NCBI GenBank assembly: GCA_049287505.1
Contig: JBAQFY010000275.1
Coordinates: 1-5,348, forward strand
Length of the DNA: 5,348 bases
Origin: NIOZ-UU13 sp049287505
Lineage (GTDB): Bacteria > Planctomycetota > Phycisphaerae > Sedimentisphaerales > Anaerobacaceae
Direction: 5' to 3'
The notes under the pieces are model-generated. The model was not told the DNA's origin. It worked only from the letters and a program-made list of their open reading frames with translations, and did not search any database. Below, piece after piece: positions 4,913 through 5,348 of the stretch; position 1 is the stretch's first letter; the number at the start of each line of letters is the position of its first letter. Position numbers and translations under genes: made by a program.

Positions 4913-5348
4913 CAATGGAAAAATCAGAACATGACAGATTGATCGCCAGACTTAGGGAGTTGGTTACTACCTATCTGAATGAGCATGTCACCACTCCCTA
5001 GCTGGAGACTGTTGAGAAAGATCTCAGTGCACAAAACCAATTGTCCAGCCTATTGCTTCTTTCTCGCGTGGTAACTCGCCTGGTGAGAGAGAAAGGATTG
5101 GACTTCGACAAGCACTTCCTGGCCTCGCTGCCTCCTAAGAAAGTCAAAAAGCGTATTGAAGCCTTGGGGCGTTTCCTTGAAAGTGATGAATCGTGCCCCC
5201 TTGCTGATGGAGGAGTTCACAAGGACACCCATGATTACCTTGTCTCCGACAGCTCGCAGAAGTACTTACTCGCCTATCTCGGTAGGGAAATTCACTGGAT
5301 AGTTGTATCAATCCTGTCAGCATCCTATGTTAGCGGGCTTGTGTTGAT
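4907..5348 (+). mobile_element. Integron gene cassette 3, 5' part
   Basis: The cassette starts with TTATCC after G4906 and runs off the window; its attC is not visible, but would be expected to begin with GGATAAC if intact. It holds the start of one frame, described separately. Confidence 0.7.
4915..5348 (+). pseudogene. Unrecognised cassette gene with an internal amber codon, cut by the window end
   Basis: The frame from ATG 4915 encodes MEKSEHDRLIARLRELVTTY and onward for 28 codons, then TAG at 4999-5001, followed by 115 open codons in the same frame to the edge. The post-stop part (LETVEKDLSAQ..., then a Lys-rich PPKKVKKRIEALGRFLES segment and a hydrophobic IHWIVVSILSA stretch) looks like real protein and continues naturally from the head. 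This suggests a point change such as CAG to TAG, a sequencing error, or suppression. No good in-frame restart with a ribosome binding site is seen; TTG 5041 and GTG codons near 5068 lack one. The ATG lies only eight bases into the cassette with no Shine-Dalgarno. I do not recognise the family; the upstream half is mostly helical and charged. Confidence 0.6.

Noticed and set aside
5050..5232. 60-codon minus-strand frame
   Set aside because: It is opposite the cassette 3 frame, has no motif, and cassette genes normally run rightward here.
1..5348. CRISPR arrays, tRNA or rRNA genes
   Set aside because: No regularly spaced direct repeats, cloverleaf or conserved rRNA segments were seen on either strand.

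Overview
This window reads as the start of an integron from an environmental bacterium. Moving rightward it contains a dead integrase gene on the minus strand, a platform region with a rightward promoter, an intact IS1380-family insertion sequence, and then a plus-strand cassette array with two complete cassettes and the start of a third. The moderate, uneven base composition (AT-rich on the left, more balanced in the cassettes) and the unlike attC sites fit an accessory region assembled from several sources. The host cannot be named from this sequence. The integrase and transposase resemble types known from anaerobic and environmental Gram-negative bacteria, but that is only an impression.

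Positions 1-923: two inverted 84-bp repeats (1-84 and 840-923, 72/84 identical without gaps) bracket the integrase remnant (196-788, minus). Two internal deletions, a frame change and nonsense codons have ruined the integrase. It has lost the HxxR part of its active site, and its tyrosine lies beyond a stop. A sigma70-like promoter at 796-826 points toward the cassettes, where an integron Pc would be expected.

Positions 967-2617: a complete 1643-bp IS1380-family element (971-2613) with perfect 17-bp terminal inverted repeats and a 4-bp TTAA target duplication. It encodes one 447-aa DDE transposase. Its leader can fold so that the transposase ribosome binding site is paired, but only in transcripts that begin upstream of the element's own promoter. 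The element sits three bases before the recombination point of the first cassette.

Positions 2620-5348: cassette 1 (2621-3541) carries an HNH_5-type nuclease-like protein and ends in a 96-bp attC. Cassette 2 (3542-4906) carries a 428-aa protein with a central TIR domain that keeps the likely NADase glutamate, and ends in a 58-bp attC. Cassette 3 begins at 4907 with a reading frame that has an amber codon after 28 codons and then stays open to the window edge.

Taken together, the integron has lost its own integrase. It would depend on an integrase elsewhere in the cell to move cassettes, and an IS has landed between its promoter and its cassettes. Two of the cassette products (HNH, TIR) belong to families often used in anti-phage defence, so this may be a small fossilised defence cassette array. 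The TIR protein, with unrecognised helical regions on both sides of its TIR domain, is the best candidate for an undescribed system.
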